From an alpha proteobacterium BAL199 (lineage in GTDB: Bacteria > Pseudomonadota > Alphaproteobacteria > Thalassobaculales > Thalassobaculaceae): 64,000 bases of DNA. Every line of letters starts with the position of its first letter. The first letter of the stretch is position 1. The stretch covers positions 62,001-126,000 of the forward strand of contig ABHC01000006.1 in the NCBI GenBank assembly GCA_000171835.1, read 5' to 3'. The notes beneath the pieces were generated by a model, which saw only the letters and a program-made list of their open reading frames with translations, made no database searches and was not told the origin of the DNA. This document shows, piece after piece, positions 44,662 to 53,896 of the stretch. The position numbers and the translations under genes were made by a program.

Positions 44662-46404
44662 CTACAGCGCGCTTGCGGTTTCGTGCCCGACGGCAAAGCC
44701 CAGCAGGAACTCCCGGACCCCACGCCGAAGGTTGGCGAGGTTGTAGCCACCTTCCTGGACGATCAGCGTCCGGCACCTGCTGCGGCCGATCGCGTCGCCG
44801 ATCCGTCGCATCCCGTCGCCTGTCACGAAGAAATGCCCGGTTGGATCACCCTTCATGATATCGACGCCCAGGCTCACGATCAGGTAGTCCGGCTTGAACA
44901 CCTCGATGCGGCGCAGGGCACGCGCCAGCACCGTCAGATACCCGGCGTCGTCGACGCCTGGCCGGATCGGGTAGTTGCGGTTGAAGCCTTCGCCGGGGCC
45001 GCGCCCGCGTTCGTCGTCGAATCCGGCGAAGAACGGGTAGGTCTCTTCCGGGTGACCGTGGATCGAGACGGTCAGGACATCGCTGCGCTCATAGAAGATG
45101 TCCTGCATGCCGTTGCCGTGGTGGTGATCGATGTCGAGGATCGCGACCTTCTTGCCCGAAGCCGACAGGTAGTGGGCGGCAACGGCGGCGTTGTTGAAAT
45201 AGCAGAACCCGCCGAACGCTCGGCGCTCGGCATGGTGGCCGGGTGGGCGGACGACGACGTAGCACCAGGGTGCGGTGGCGGTGCGGACCAGCTTGGCGCC
45301 GGTCAACACCGCATCTACCGCCCGGCGGGCCGCCGGGTAGACGGCGTTGGTCAGCGGTGTCGAGGTGTCGATGCAAAAATACCCGGCACGCATCTCAAAA
45401 TTGCGCGGCAGCCGGTCGGGAAAGCGGATCGGAAAGATTTCGGGATAGACGATGCGCTTGTCCGGCAGGCGTTCGGAGGTTTCCTCCAGAAACTTGACCA
45501 TCCGTCGATCGTGCACGGCCAGGATGTGTTCGCGGCCCCAGCTCTCCGGCTTGTGCTCGGACACCGGCAAGCCTTCGAGCGCCCGTCGGACCGCCGCGAC
45601 CCGCGAGGGCCGTTCGTAATAGCCCTTGAATGGCGAGTGTTCGATGGTCGGCGACTCACCCGATGTGACCACGATGTCGATCGGCCGATTCAGCGTGGGC
45701 AACTTCTTGGGCGGCGTCATGTAGCGTGGTGCACGCACCCGCACCGGGTCGTCGACGATCGACTTCAGCAGCCCGGCAACCAGCGGATCGGCAGCGTCGA
45801 GTCCGTTCTTGGCCAGCATAATCCGCTCGACCACCGACCGCAGGAATTTGCGTGACATGGGCTTCTCGCTACCCATGGCGTCGCACAGCAGCATGTTTCC
45901 GTCGCCGAGGTTTGACGGCGTGGCGGTGCGCTCGTAGGCGGTTCCGATGACCGGGCGGGCGCCGAAGCGCTCGTAGAAGGCGAGGCGGCGACGGCTCTCC
46001 GGCAGCAACTCGTCGTGAACCAGCGGCCCGGGCTCGTCCGGCAGCGAATCCAGAAAGAACCGTCGCGCTCCGCGCTTGCGCTGGTCGTCGCGGGTCATCT
46101 CGTAAATCGCGCCGCCGATCCCGCGGGCTGACCGGGCCGGGTCGCTTGCGATGTAGTCGAGGTAGGCAGCCTTCAGGTCGGCGAAGTAGAACGACACCGA
46201 GAATCCGAGAATTTTGTTCGCCCTGGTCGCGGCGAGCAGCACGGCCTCGCATCTCGGCGGGTTCTCGCCGGTGGCGTAGCGGGTGATCTTCTCGATGTAG
46301 GGTTCGTTGAACGGGAAGGCTTTCAAGAACACCGACGTCACGCCGTTCAGGTGCGCTTCGAAGCTCGGATCCGCCCCGGCCATCACCCGCACGAACTTCA
46401 GCAT
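44662..46404 (-). CDS. GNAT acetyltransferase fused to histone-deacetylase-family (acetylpolyamine amidohydrolase-like) domain
   Basis: A 580-residue fusion. Residues about 1-175 are a GNAT-like acetyltransferase (AYLDYIASDPARSARGIGGA is the acetyl-CoA loop). Residues about 240-575 are an HDAC-type deacetylase: RPPGHHA, FCYFNNAAVAAHYL, zinc ligands in LDIDHHHGNG and SLGVDIMKGDPTG, and QEGGYN near the end, all with the usual catalytic residues. Substrate could be an acetylated polyamine or lysine. One polypeptide holding opposing activities is unusual. Confidence 0.85.
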   Translation of the reverse strand: MLKFVRVMAGADPSFEAHLNGVTSVFLKAFPFNEPYIEKITRYATGENPPRCEAVLLAATRANKILGFSVSFYFADLKAAYLDYIASDPARSARGIGGAIYEMTRDDQRKRGARRFFLDSLPDEPGPLVHDELLPESRRRLAFYERFGARPVIGTAYERTATPSNLGDGNMLLCDAMGSEKPMSRKFLRSVVERIMLAKNGLDAADPLVAGLLKSIVDDPVRVRAPRYMTPPKKLPTLNRPIDIVVTSGESPTIEHSPFKGYYERPSRVAAVRRALEGLPVSEHKPESWGREHILAVHDRRMVKFLEETSERLPDKRIVYPEIFPIRFPDRLPRNFEMRAGYFCIDTSTPLTNAVYPAARRAVDAVLTGAKLVRTATAPWCYVVVRPPGHHAERRAFGGFCYFNNAAVAAHYLSASGKKVAILDIDHHHGNGMQDIFYERSDVLTVSIHGHPEETYPFFAGFDDERGRGPGEGFNRNYPIRPGVDDAGYLTVLARALRRIEVFKPDYLIVSLGVDIMKGDPTGHFFVTGDGMRRIGDAIGRSRCRTLIVQEGGYNLANLRRGVREFLLGFAVGHETASAL

Positions 46405-46503
46405 CGCTATGATCCTCGCCCTACCGTGAGCCGCTACACTAACGTCATCCGGACGTCGCCGCTCGAGCTATCGGACCGGACGGCCTTCTACAGGCAGCGA
46501 GGG

Positions 46504-47106
46504 TCAGCCTTCGTAGCACGGCGGGTTGAGCCACGGGCTGGTCCCCGGCCGGTGATCCTTGTAGGCCACGCTGACTAGGTTGATGCCGCGGCGCTTCACC
46601 TGGACCGCAGTGAATCCGGCCTCCTTGATCGCGCGGTGCAGCGACTGGACCGTGAACCCGTTTCGGTGCGCCATCTCGACATGGCCGCCCTCGATGGACG
46701 GTGCGTGCCCGTAGATCACATCGAACGGATAGATCGGCCCGCTGTCGGACATGTACAGCGGCGCGTCGGAGCGGCCCTGGGCGATCGCCTCGACGGCGTT
46801 CTGGATGTCCGGAACGTACACCGCCGCCATTCCTCCGGGCTTCAGCACCCGCAGGAACTCCGACAGCGCCTTCTTGAGCTCGTGCGGGAACAGGTGCTCC
46901 AGATTGTGGCTGGAGAACACCGCGTCGAACCGGTCATCCGGCACCATCGGCATGTCGGTCATCGAGGCGACGATGTCGGGTCGAAGCCCGGGGACGATGT
47001 CGAGCGTGGTTTCCTGCCAATGCGCCGCCGGAAACAGCGGCTGCCCGAGCGCCGACTTGCGCCCGCACCCGACGTGAAGGAGCTGCTTCATCGCGGCGGT
47101 GTCCAT
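46504..47106 (-). CDS. Class I SAM-dependent methyltransferase
   Basis: About 200 residues. QLLHVGCGRKSALG is the SAM-binding motif I, TTLDIVPGLRPDIVASM motif II, FDAVFSSHNLEHLFPHELKKAL is the typical motif III-IV and LRVLKPGGMAAVYVPD the post-motif strand. The start could be ATG 47106 or ATG 47091; neither has a strong ribosome site. Substrate unknown. tRNA-Val lies upstream in the same direction. Confidence 0.85.
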   Translation of the reverse strand: MDTAAMKQLLHVGCGRKSALGQPLFPAAHWQETTLDIVPGLRPDIVASMTDMPMVPDDRFDAVFSSHNLEHLFPHELKKALSEFLRVLKPGGMAAVYVPDIQNAVEAIAQGRSDAPLYMSDSGPIYPFDVIYGHAPSIEGGHVEMAHRNGFTVQSLHRAIKEAGFTAVQVKRRGINLVSVAYKDHRPGTSPWLNPPCYEG

Positions 47107-47209
47107 ATGGCAATCACGGCTGGCCTTATGGCACGCGGCGCGATCCGGCAAAAGGCGGGTATCGGGTCCCGAGAAGGGCGGATTTCACGGTCTGGATGGT
47201 GTCGGCGAA

Positions 47210-47284
47210 TGGTGGGCGCGACTGGGATTGAACCAGTGACCTTTCCGGTGTGAACGGAATGCTCTCCCGCTGAGCTACGCGCCC
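47210..47284 (-). tRNA. tRNA-Val (anticodon CAC)
   Basis: A 75-nt cloverleaf on the minus strand: acceptor GGGCGCG/CGCGCCC, D-arm AGCTCAGCGGGAGAGC, anticodon stem TTCCG/CGGAA with loop TTCACAC, T-arm CTGGTTCAATCCCAG and encoded CCA at 47210-47212. Confidence 0.97.
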
Positions 47285-47302
47285 GCCCAGGAAGCCCGGT
47301 TT

Positions 47303-48028
47303 CTACGGTCGAGGGCCCGCGTTGTCAACGATCGATCCGGCGCCGAGGCCGAGCAGCTCGAGCAGCATATCCAACCGGTCGATGCGCGCGTCGGTATCGA
47401 TCTGGTCGAGCGGCGTTCGGGCGTAGCCGTAGGTGACCAGAACCGCGCCGGTACCGGCGGCACGGGCGACGGCGGCATCGTGCTCGTTGTCGCCGACCAT
47501 CACCGCCCGGTCCGCCGGAACGCCAAGCAGATCCAGGGTGCCGAGCAGGTGGCCGGCGTCCGGCTTGCGGACCGGAAACCGGTCGCCGCCGGCGGCCGCA
47601 TCGATGCGGTGGGCGAGCCCCAGTGTCTGTAGGACCGCGCCGGTCGCTGCTTGCGGCTTGTTGGTGCACACCCCGATCCGCAGCCCGGCGGCCCGCAGCC
47701 GGTCCAGGGTGTCGATCACGGAGGGGTAGATGGTGGTCGCGGCAGTGGCGTCGGCTTCGTAGTGGGCGATGAAGCGGCCGGTCAGGGCATCGAGGCGCTC
47801 TGACGTCGCAGCAGTACCGGTTTCGGCCATCGCCCGCTGCACCAGCACCCGGGCGCCGTCGCCGATGAAGCGCCGGACTTCCAGCATCGACAGCGCCCGC
47901 CGACCTTCCTCGGCCAGCAGCCGGTTGGCGGCGCGACCGAGGTCGTCGGCGCTGTCGATCAGGGTGCCGTCCAGGTCGAACACGACGGCATCCACCGGAC
48001 GACCGGCGAAACGGGCAGGCGAAGGCAT
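47303..48028 (-). CDS. gph: Phosphoglycolate phosphatase (HAD family)
   Basis: A 241-residue HAD hydrolase. Motif I is VVFDLDGTLIDSADDL, motif II LRIGVCTNKPQ, motif III near RKPDAGHLL, and motif IV MVGDNEHDAAVARAAG, in Gph order. It dephosphorylates 2-phosphoglycolate formed by DNA repair or oxygenation. HAD specificity is not certain from sequence, but the overall pattern fits Gph well. Divergent from glmU. Confidence 0.88.
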   Translation of the reverse strand: MPSPARFAGRPVDAVVFDLDGTLIDSADDLGRAANRLLAEEGRRALSMLEVRRFIGDGARVLVQRAMAETGTAATSERLDALTGRFIAHYEADATAATTIYPSVIDTLDRLRAAGLRIGVCTNKPQAATGAVLQTLGLAHRIDAAAGGDRFPVRKPDAGHLLGTLDLLGVPADRAVMVGDNEHDAAVARAAGTGAVLVTYGYARTPLDQIDTDARIDRLDMLLELLGLGAGSIVDNAGPRP

Positions 48029-48192
48029 GGGAAAGCTCCGGGAGGGGGCGAGGCGGGCTGCTCAGTCTTGCCGACCGACAGGACCCAGCGCAACCACCGT
48101 GCCGTCACGTTCCGTCGTAATTCGTGACTTCGCACCTACCGGGTGGCATGGCATCGTCCGGTAACCGTTGAGACCGCCAGGAGAATTCCGCG

Positions 48193-49548
48193 ATGACCGA
48201 TCGCCTCGCCGCTGTTGTGCTGGCCGCCGGCAAGGGCACGCGCATGAAGTCCGACCTGCCGAAGGTGCTGCATCGGGTGGCCGGCAAGCCGATGATCGAG
48301 TGGGTGCTGGACGCGGCCGGAACCCTTGGCGCCGATCCGGTGGTGGTCGTGACGGCTCCGGATCAGGATGCGGTTCGGGCGGCGATTTCGGGCCGCGCGA
48401 CGACGGCCATCCAGGAGCAGGCGCTGGGCACCGCCGATGCCGTAAAGCCGGCGCGCGACGCACTGGCCTCGATCGCGGCGACTGGCGGTACCGTTCTGGT
48501 GCTGTACGGCGACACGCCGATGATGACCCCGGCGACGTTGGCCCGCATGGTCGAGGCCCGGAACGGCAAGGAGAACCCGGCGGTCGTGGTGCTCGGCTTC
48601 GAGCCGGACGATCCCGCGCTGTACGGCCGGCTGGTGCTGGGCGCCGACCACAGCCTGGAGCGGATTGTTGAAACGCGGGATGCCGGACCGGTGGAGCGTG
48701 ACATCGGGTTGTGCAATGGCGGCGTCATGGCGATCGACGCCAGCGTGCTGTTCGAGATGCTGGACGCCATCGGCAACACCAACGTCAAGAGCGAGTTCTA
48801 CCTGACCGACATTGTCGGCATAGCGCGGGCGGCTGGCCGGCGCTGCGCGGTGGTGATCTGCGACACGATTGAGACGATGGGCGTTGATTCCCGCGCCGGC
48901 CTGGCCACCGCCGAGGCGGCGATGCAGGCACGGCTGCGGGCCACCGCCATGGACAACGGCACCACCCTGACCGCGCCGGAAACGGTGTTCCTGTGCCACG
49001 ACACCAAGCTTGGCCGCGACGTCACCGTGCACCCCCACGTTGTATTCGGCGCCGGGGTCAGCGTCGAGGACGGCGCCGAGATCCGCAGCTTCAGCCATCT
49101 GGAGGGCGCACGGGTCGCCGCCGGGGCGATCGTCGGGCCGTACGCTCGCCTGCGTCCGGGGGCGGATATCGGAGCCGGGGCGCACATCGGCAATTTCGTC
49201 GAGATCAAGAACGCGGTGATCGAGCCGGGCGCCAAGGCCAATCACCTTAGCTATGTCGGCGACGCCCGAGTGGGCGCCAAGGCCAACATCGGGGCCGGCA
49301 CGATCACCTGCAACTACGATGGCTTCGCCAAGCACCACACCGACATCGGCGCCGGTGCCTTCATCGGCTCCAACACCGCGCTGGTGGCGCCGGTCACGGT
49401 CGGCGACGGCGCGATCGTCGGGGCAGGGTCGGTGGTGACCAAGGACGTGCCGGCAGATGCGCTGGCGGTAGTGCGCGGCGCGGAGAAAGTCATCCCCGGC
49501 GGGGCCGTCCGTTTCCGGGCCAGCCGCGCCAAGCCGGGGAAGGGCTGA
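48193..49548 (+). CDS. glmU: Bifunctional GlcN-1-P acetyltransferase / UDP-GlcNAc pyrophosphorylase
   Basis: A 451-residue enzyme. The N-terminal pyrophosphorylase has VVLAAGKGTRMKSDLPKVLH, and the C-terminal half is a left-handed beta helix of hexapeptide repeats (VGPYARLRPGADIGAGAHIG; NFVEIKNAVIEPGAKANHLS), with the acetyltransferase region near TITCNYDGFAKHHT. It makes UDP-GlcNAc for peptidoglycan and LPS. CAGGAG sits upstream of the ATG. glmS follows after three bases, so they are one operon. Confidence 0.97.
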   Translation: MTDRLAAVVLAAGKGTRMKSDLPKVLHRVAGKPMIEWVLDAAGTLGADPVVVVTAPDQDAVRAAISGRATTAIQEQALGTADAVKPARDALASIAATGGTVLVLYGDTPMMTPATLARMVEARNGKENPAVVVLGFEPDDPALYGRLVLGADHSLERIVETRDAGPVERDIGLCNGGVMAIDASVLFEMLDAIGNTNVKSEFYLTDIVGIARAAGRRCAVVICDTIETMGVDSRAGLATAEAAMQARLRATAMDNGTTLTAPETVFLCHDTKLGRDVTVHPHVVFGAGVSVEDGAEIRSFSHLEGARVAAGAIVGPYARLRPGADIGAGAHIGNFVEIKNAVIEPGAKANHLSYVGDARVGAKANIGAGTITCNYDGFAKHHTDIGAGAFIGSNTALVAPVTVGDGAIVGAGSVVTKDVPADALAVVRGAEKVIPGGAVRFRASRAKPGKG

Positions 49549-49551
49549 GCC

Positions 49552-51372
49552 ATGTGCGGGATCGTTGGCGCGCTGACCGGCCGGCCGGCCGCCCCTCTGA
49601 TGCTCGACGCCCTGCGGCGGCTCGAGTACCGCGGCTATGATTCGGCGGGTCTCGCCACCATTCAGGACGGCAAGCTGCACCGCCGCCGGGCCGCCGGCAA
49701 GCTGTCCGAACTGGATGCCGTCGTGGCCGCCGACCCGTTGCCGGGCACGTCCGGCGTCGGGCATACGCGCTGGGCCACGCACGGTCCGCCGACGGTGGAG
49801 AATGCGCATCCGCACATCGCCGGTCGGGTTGCGGTCGTGCACAACGGGATCATCGAGAACTACGCCGAACTGAAGGCCGGGCTGAAGGCCGATGGCGTCA
49901 CGTTCACCAGCGACACCGATACCGAGGTGGTCGCCCATCTGCTGGACCGGGCGATCCGGGCCGGGCAGACGCCGCAGGCGGCGATGGCGGCGCTGATGCC
50001 GCGGCTGACCGGCGCCTTCGCGTTCGTGGTGCTGGTGGCAGGCGAGGACGACCTGTTGCTGGCGGCGCGCCGGGTGTCGCCGCTGGCGATCGGGCTCGGC
50101 GACGGCGAGGCGTTCGTCGGCTCCGATGCGGTCGCGTTGGCGCCGCTGACCCGGCGGATCGTCTACCTGGAGGATGGCGACTGGGCGGTGCTGCGTCGCT
50201 CCGGCGTCGAGGTGTTCCGCGACGCCGGCGTGCCGGTGGAGCGGCGCGAGCAGATCTCCACGGTCAGCGCCGCCATGGTCGGCAAGGGCAACTACCGGCA
50301 CTTCATGGAGAAGGAGATCCATGAGCAGCCCGAAGCCATCGCCCACACCCTGAACGCCGTGCTGGATCCGGGCACCGGGCGGGCGACGGTACCGTATCCG
50401 CTCGACGCACCGGACATCCCGAAGATCACCATCGTGGCGGCAGGCACCAGCTACTACGCGGGTCTAGCAGCGCGCTACTGGTTCGAATCACTGGCGGGCA
50501 TCGCCACCGAGGTCGAACTGGCCAGCGAGTTCCGTGACCGCGACGTGGTGCTGCCCGAGCGCGGCGTGACCATCGCCGTCACCCAGTCGGGTGAGAGCTT
50601 GGATACTCTCATGGCCGTGCGTCAGGCCAAGGCCCTGGGCCAGAGGATACTGGCCATCGTGAACGTACCGGAAAGCACCATCGCCCGGGAATCGGACGGT
50701 GTTCTGCTGACCAGGGCGGGACCTGAGTTCGGAGTGGCGTCGACCAAGGCGACGGCGGCACAGCTCACCGCGTTCTGCGCGCTCGCCATCGCCCTTGGCC
50801 GGGCCAACGGCCGGCTGTCTGAGGAAAGGGCCATCGAATTGCGCGATGCGCTGGCCGGATTGCCAAGCCGGGTCGGCGAGGCGCTGCACCACGAGGCCCG
50901 CTATGTGCGTATCGCCCACGATCTGGCCCGGGCCCGCGACGTGCTGTATCTCGGCCGCGGCCTGTCCTACCCGATCGCGCTGGAAGGCGCGCTGAAGCTG
51001 AAGGAGATCACCTACGTCCACGCCGAAGGATATGCCGCCGGCGAGATGAAGCACGGCCCGATCGCGCTGATCGACGAGAACGTACCGGTGGTGATCGTGG
51101 CACCGACCGACCGGTGGTTCGAGAAGACCGCGTCGAACGTGTCGGAGGTACGCGCGCGCGGCGGTCGGGTGATCCTGCTGACCGACGCCGCTGGTGCGGA
51201 GCGGTTGGGTGAGAGCGATGACCATGTGGTCGTGCTGCCGACCGTAGATCCGGTGGTGGCGCCCATCCTCTACCTGGTGCCGGTTCAGTTGCTCGCCTAC
51301 TACGCGGCGGTCGAGAAGGGGACCGACGCCGACCAGCCGCGTAACCTGGCCAAGAGCGTGACGGTCGAATGA
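49552..51372 (+). CDS. glmS: Glutamine–fructose-6-phosphate aminotransferase (isomerizing)
   Basis: A 606-residue two-domain enzyme. MCGIVGALTGR starts with the N-terminal nucleophile Cys of the glutaminase domain; the C-terminal domain has two SIS modules (TIVAAGTSYYAGLAARYWFE; DVLYLGRGLSYPIALEGALK) and ends with the usual NLAKSVTVE. It makes glucosamine-6-P from fructose-6-P, the step before GlmU/GlmM. Its end overlaps the following hydrolase by 4 bp. Confidence 0.97.
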   Translation: MCGIVGALTGRPAAPLMLDALRRLEYRGYDSAGLATIQDGKLHRRRAAGKLSELDAVVAADPLPGTSGVGHTRWATHGPPTVENAHPHIAGRVAVVHNGIIENYAELKAGLKADGVTFTSDTDTEVVAHLLDRAIRAGQTPQAAMAALMPRLTGAFAFVVLVAGEDDLLLAARRVSPLAIGLGDGEAFVGSDAVALAPLTRRIVYLEDGDWAVLRRSGVEVFRDAGVPVERREQISTVSAAMVGKGNYRHFMEKEIHEQPEAIAHTLNAVLDPGTGRATVPYPLDAPDIPKITIVAAGTSYYAGLAARYWFESLAGIATEVELASEFRDRDVVLPERGVTIAVTQSGESLDTLMAVRQAKALGQRILAIVNVPESTIARESDGVLLTRAGPEFGVASTKATAAQLTAFCALAIALGRANGRLSEERAIELRDALAGLPSRVGEALHHEARYVRIAHDLARARDVLYLGRGLSYPIALEGALKLKEITYVHAEGYAAGEMKHGPIALIDENVPVVIVAPTDRWFEKTASNVSEVRARGGRVILLTDAAGAERLGESDDHVVVLPTVDPVVAPILYLVPVQLLAYYAAVEKGTDADQPRNLAKSVTVE

Positions 51373-52184
51373 CCGGCGTCGGCGGCGATGCGGCAGCCCT
51401 GTTCGAGCGCTATCGGACCCCGCCGCCGCCGGATGCGACCGACAGCGACCGTGCGCTGGCCGAGGCGGCGGAACGGGGCAGGGTCGCCGTGGTGCCGGAC
51501 GGTGTGGAGGTGGTGAGCTATCTCTGGCGGCCGGACGGCGGCTCAACCCGCCCTCCGGTCCTGCTGGTTCATGGCTGGGGGTCGCGGGCCACCCATCTCG
51601 GCGCCATCGTCAAGACATTGAACCGGGCAGGTCGGACCTGCTTGGCCTTCGATGCACCGGCGCACGGCGACAGTCCGGGCGCCGTCACCAGCATGCCGCA
51701 GGTGATCCGCTGCATGCGCGCAGTTGTGGCGATGTACGGGCCGGTCGACACCGTCGTCAGGCACTCGTTTGGCGGCATGGCGGCAGCCCTGGCGTTCGCC
51801 GACCGTCCTGAGCCTGGTGGCGCGCTGACTGCCGGAGCGCTGGCGCTGATCGCGGCACCGAGCACGATCGACAGCATGACGCGGCGGTTCCTGCTGGCTG
51901 AGGGGCTGCCGCTCGACCGGATGGATGCCTTGTATCGGGTGCTGACGATCGACTTCGGTTACGACGCTGCCGATTTCGATCTGGTTCGGGTCGCCGACCG
52001 GCTGCCGTCCCGATTGCTGATTGCCCACGATGAGGGCGATCTGGAGGTGCCGATAGCCGATGCCGAGCGCTTGACGGCGGCCCGGCCGGACGCCGAATTC
52101 GTCCGCACCGACCGGTTCGGCCACCTGCGCATCTTGTTCGCCCGTCCGGTTCTGGCGGCGCTGGCCCGACTGGTTCGTTCCTGA
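51369..52184 (+). CDS. Alpha/beta hydrolase with altered nucleophile elbow
   Basis: A 271-residue alpha/beta-hydrolase. PVLLVHGWGSRATHLGAI is the oxyanion region, the acid is in DEGDLEVP and the His in DRFGHLRILF. The nucleophile elbow is RHSFGG instead of the usual GHSFGG: the Gly before HS is Arg, which may affect activity. ATGA overlap with glmS suggests co-translation, though the function need not be related. Substrate unknown. Confidence 0.85.
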   Translation: MTGVGGDAAALFERYRTPPPPDATDSDRALAEAAERGRVAVVPDGVEVVSYLWRPDGGSTRPPVLLVHGWGSRATHLGAIVKTLNRAGRTCLAFDAPAHGDSPGAVTSMPQVIRCMRAVVAMYGPVDTVVRHSFGGMAAALAFADRPEPGGALTAGALALIAAPSTIDSMTRRFLLAEGLPLDRMDALYRVLTIDFGYDAADFDLVRVADRLPSRLLIAHDEGDLEVPIADAERLTAARPDAEFVRTDRFGHLRILFARPVLAALARLVRS

Positions 52185-52294
52185 CCCGCCGGAGTGCCGT
52201 TCCACGCGGGCCGATGCCAGTACCCATGGACGGGCAACCCATCCAGCACCATCTTCGGCAAACGGGATCCCATGCAGGCTTGGAGGGTCAGGCG

Positions 52295-52609
52295 ATGCGG
52301 TTCGCAGTTGTCATGCTGTTGGTTGGAACGCTCACGTTGATCGCGCAGGAGCCGGCGATGGCCTCCCGGCTCGACGAGGCGAAGGTCGCTGTCGAGGCGA
52401 CACTGGATCGGCTGAACGTCGACCGAGCGCGCATCAAGTCAATCTATCTGGCGCCTGACGATCACCCTAATGACGGCCCGGTGCCGAGCTATACCGGTTG
52501 GATCGCGTTCAACGACTGTCGCGGCAACCTGGTCGTGGATCTGAGCGCGACCGCCGCCGTCCGCGCGCTTTACACCACCGGTGCCTGCACGGTGCCGGGC
52601 GTCAACTGA
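52295..52609 (+). CDS. Small secreted hypothetical protein
   Basis: A 104-residue protein from ATG 52295 with GGAGGG upstream. The signal peptide is MRFAVVMLLVGTLTLIAQEP, cleaved near AMA-SRL. The mature part has two Cys (FNDCRGN, GACTVPG) that may form a disulfide. The rest is not recognised. Its last 40 bp overlap the convergent acetyltransferase gene. Confidence 0.7.
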   Translation: MRFAVVMLLVGTLTLIAQEPAMASRLDEAKVAVEATLDRLNVDRARIKSIYLAPDDHPNDGPVPSYTGWIAFNDCRGNLVVDLSATAAVRALYTTGACTVPGVN

Positions 52610-53109
52610 ACCGCCGGATCGCAGGCCATGTGATGCTGGTCGCGATAAACTCCGGCGTACTTCAACGCCCGCGGGACCGTCCCGACGACGATGAATCCCA
52701 AGGATTCGTATAGCCGAACCGCGGCCGTGTTTTCCGTCAGAACGTTCAGGTCGACGGCCTCCGACCGGGTCAGCGCCTCGGCGAGCGTGGCGGAGACCAG
52801 CGCGCGACCGATGCCGGTACCTCGCAGTCCGTCGCGCACATACACCCCCCACAGGTAGGCACGGTGCCGGGTGTTGGCGCCACCCGGCAGCATCCAGCCC
52901 GACATGCCGACGGTGTCGCCGTCAACGCAGGCGGTGAAGACGCCGAGTTCGGCGAACTCCAGCCGTCCGCGCCACCACTCCTCCGGCTGGTCGATTTCCT
53001 GATGCAAGCCGGTGCCGTAAACTTCCGGAGCCCGTTCCAACGATTCCAAGCGTATGGCCCGGAACACGGCCCAGTCTTGGGGGACGAGCTTGACGATCTC
53101 CGACCGCAT
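52570..53109 (-). CDS. GNAT family N-acetyltransferase
   Basis: A 179-residue GNAT enzyme: the acetyl-CoA loop is VRDGLRGTGIGRALVSATLAEA, followed by LNVLTENTAAVRLYESLGF, the typical RimI-like motif B. ATG 53109 (MRSEIVKLVPQD) gives the usual length; the upstream open frame to 53319 lies over the PAS gene and is a shadow. Acceptor unknown. Confidence 0.85.
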   Translation of the reverse strand: MRSEIVKLVPQDWAVFRAIRLESLERAPEVYGTGLHQEIDQPEEWWRGRLEFAELGVFTACVDGDTVGMSGWMLPGGANTRHRAYLWGVYVRDGLRGTGIGRALVSATLAEALTRSEAVDLNVLTENTAAVRLYESLGFIVVGTVPRALKYAGVYRDQHHMACDPAVQLTPGTVQAPVV

Positions 53110-53176
53110 CGCGGGCTGGCCTCTGCTGGCAACTATGACGACCCGGACAGCAATGCAGCGTCCAGAATTGTGAACT

Positions 53177-53656
53177 CTAGTCGGACGCCAGCAGCGAAGG
53201 AATGGTGTCGAAAACCAGAAACACGAGAATATGCCCAACCCGCCCGTCGACGCCGCACAGCGGGAGCATGGCCTCGGTGTTCTTCCGAAACTCCCGCTTC
53301 GGCCCGACATAGCTGACATTGGTCAGCACCGGCCGGCGTTCGTCGATGGTGGTTCGCAGCGCGGTGAACAACTCACCATCGCGGGAAATATGATCCAACG
53401 AACTCATCATCCGGCCGGTGTAGTTGTCGAAGAAATGCTCCCGGCAGTGGGATCCGATGACCCGATAGCGAAAATCCAACGGCTCGTAGAACACCTCGAG
53501 CAGAATGATGTAGGGCAGGAGATGCGGGATATGGATCGGATCGAACGACGTTCGCAGCGGCAGGTCGCCGTGCTTGGGCAGCGTGTCCCAGTACTCGAGC
53601 GCGAGGCTGGCGACGCTGCTGTTCGACGGCAGGTTTCGATCTGGAAGAATGTTCAT
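53177..53656 (-). CDS. PAS-domain protein (PAS_5 type)
   Basis: About 159 residues. LALEYWDTLPKHGDLPLRTSFDP is the N-terminal pattern of the PAS_5 proteins of Rhodospirillales, followed by LDFRYRVIGSHCREHFFDNYTGR and a C-terminal beta segment (LCGVDGRVGHILVFLVFD). It has no output domain; such proteins are presumed sensors. ATG 53656 is used; the frame continues to 53704 with a possible GTG. The 240 bp to gabD hold no gene. Confidence 0.78.
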   Translation of the reverse strand: MNILPDRNLPSNSSVASLALEYWDTLPKHGDLPLRTSFDPIHIPHLLPYIILLEVFYEPLDFRYRVIGSHCREHFFDNYTGRMMSSLDHISRDGELFTALRTTIDERRPVLTNVSYVGPKREFRKNTEAMLPLCGVDGRVGHILVFLVFDTIPSLLASD

Positions 53657-53896
53657 GGGTCTGGAAACGACAGGGCTTGAGGAACGGGATAAATGGCGAA
53701 ACACAAGGCCGTTGCTCGCCTCGGGAACCTATTCCGGAACCCTTAAGGAATGATCAATGAGGCATCCGAACCCGGCAGGTCCGCTGATCCGCGGGGACGG
53801 CCGCGAGCGGCTGCACAGAGCCGGTCGCCCTTTTAAACAGCGTGCCGGCACCTATAGTACCCCCTACGAACGCAACCGAGCGAACCGGAGAAAGCC

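Noticed and set aside
46636..47253. A plus-strand frame ending in VGATGIEPVTFPV
   Set aside because: That ending is the well-known antisense reading of tRNA-Val; the rest is opposite the methyltransferase gene.
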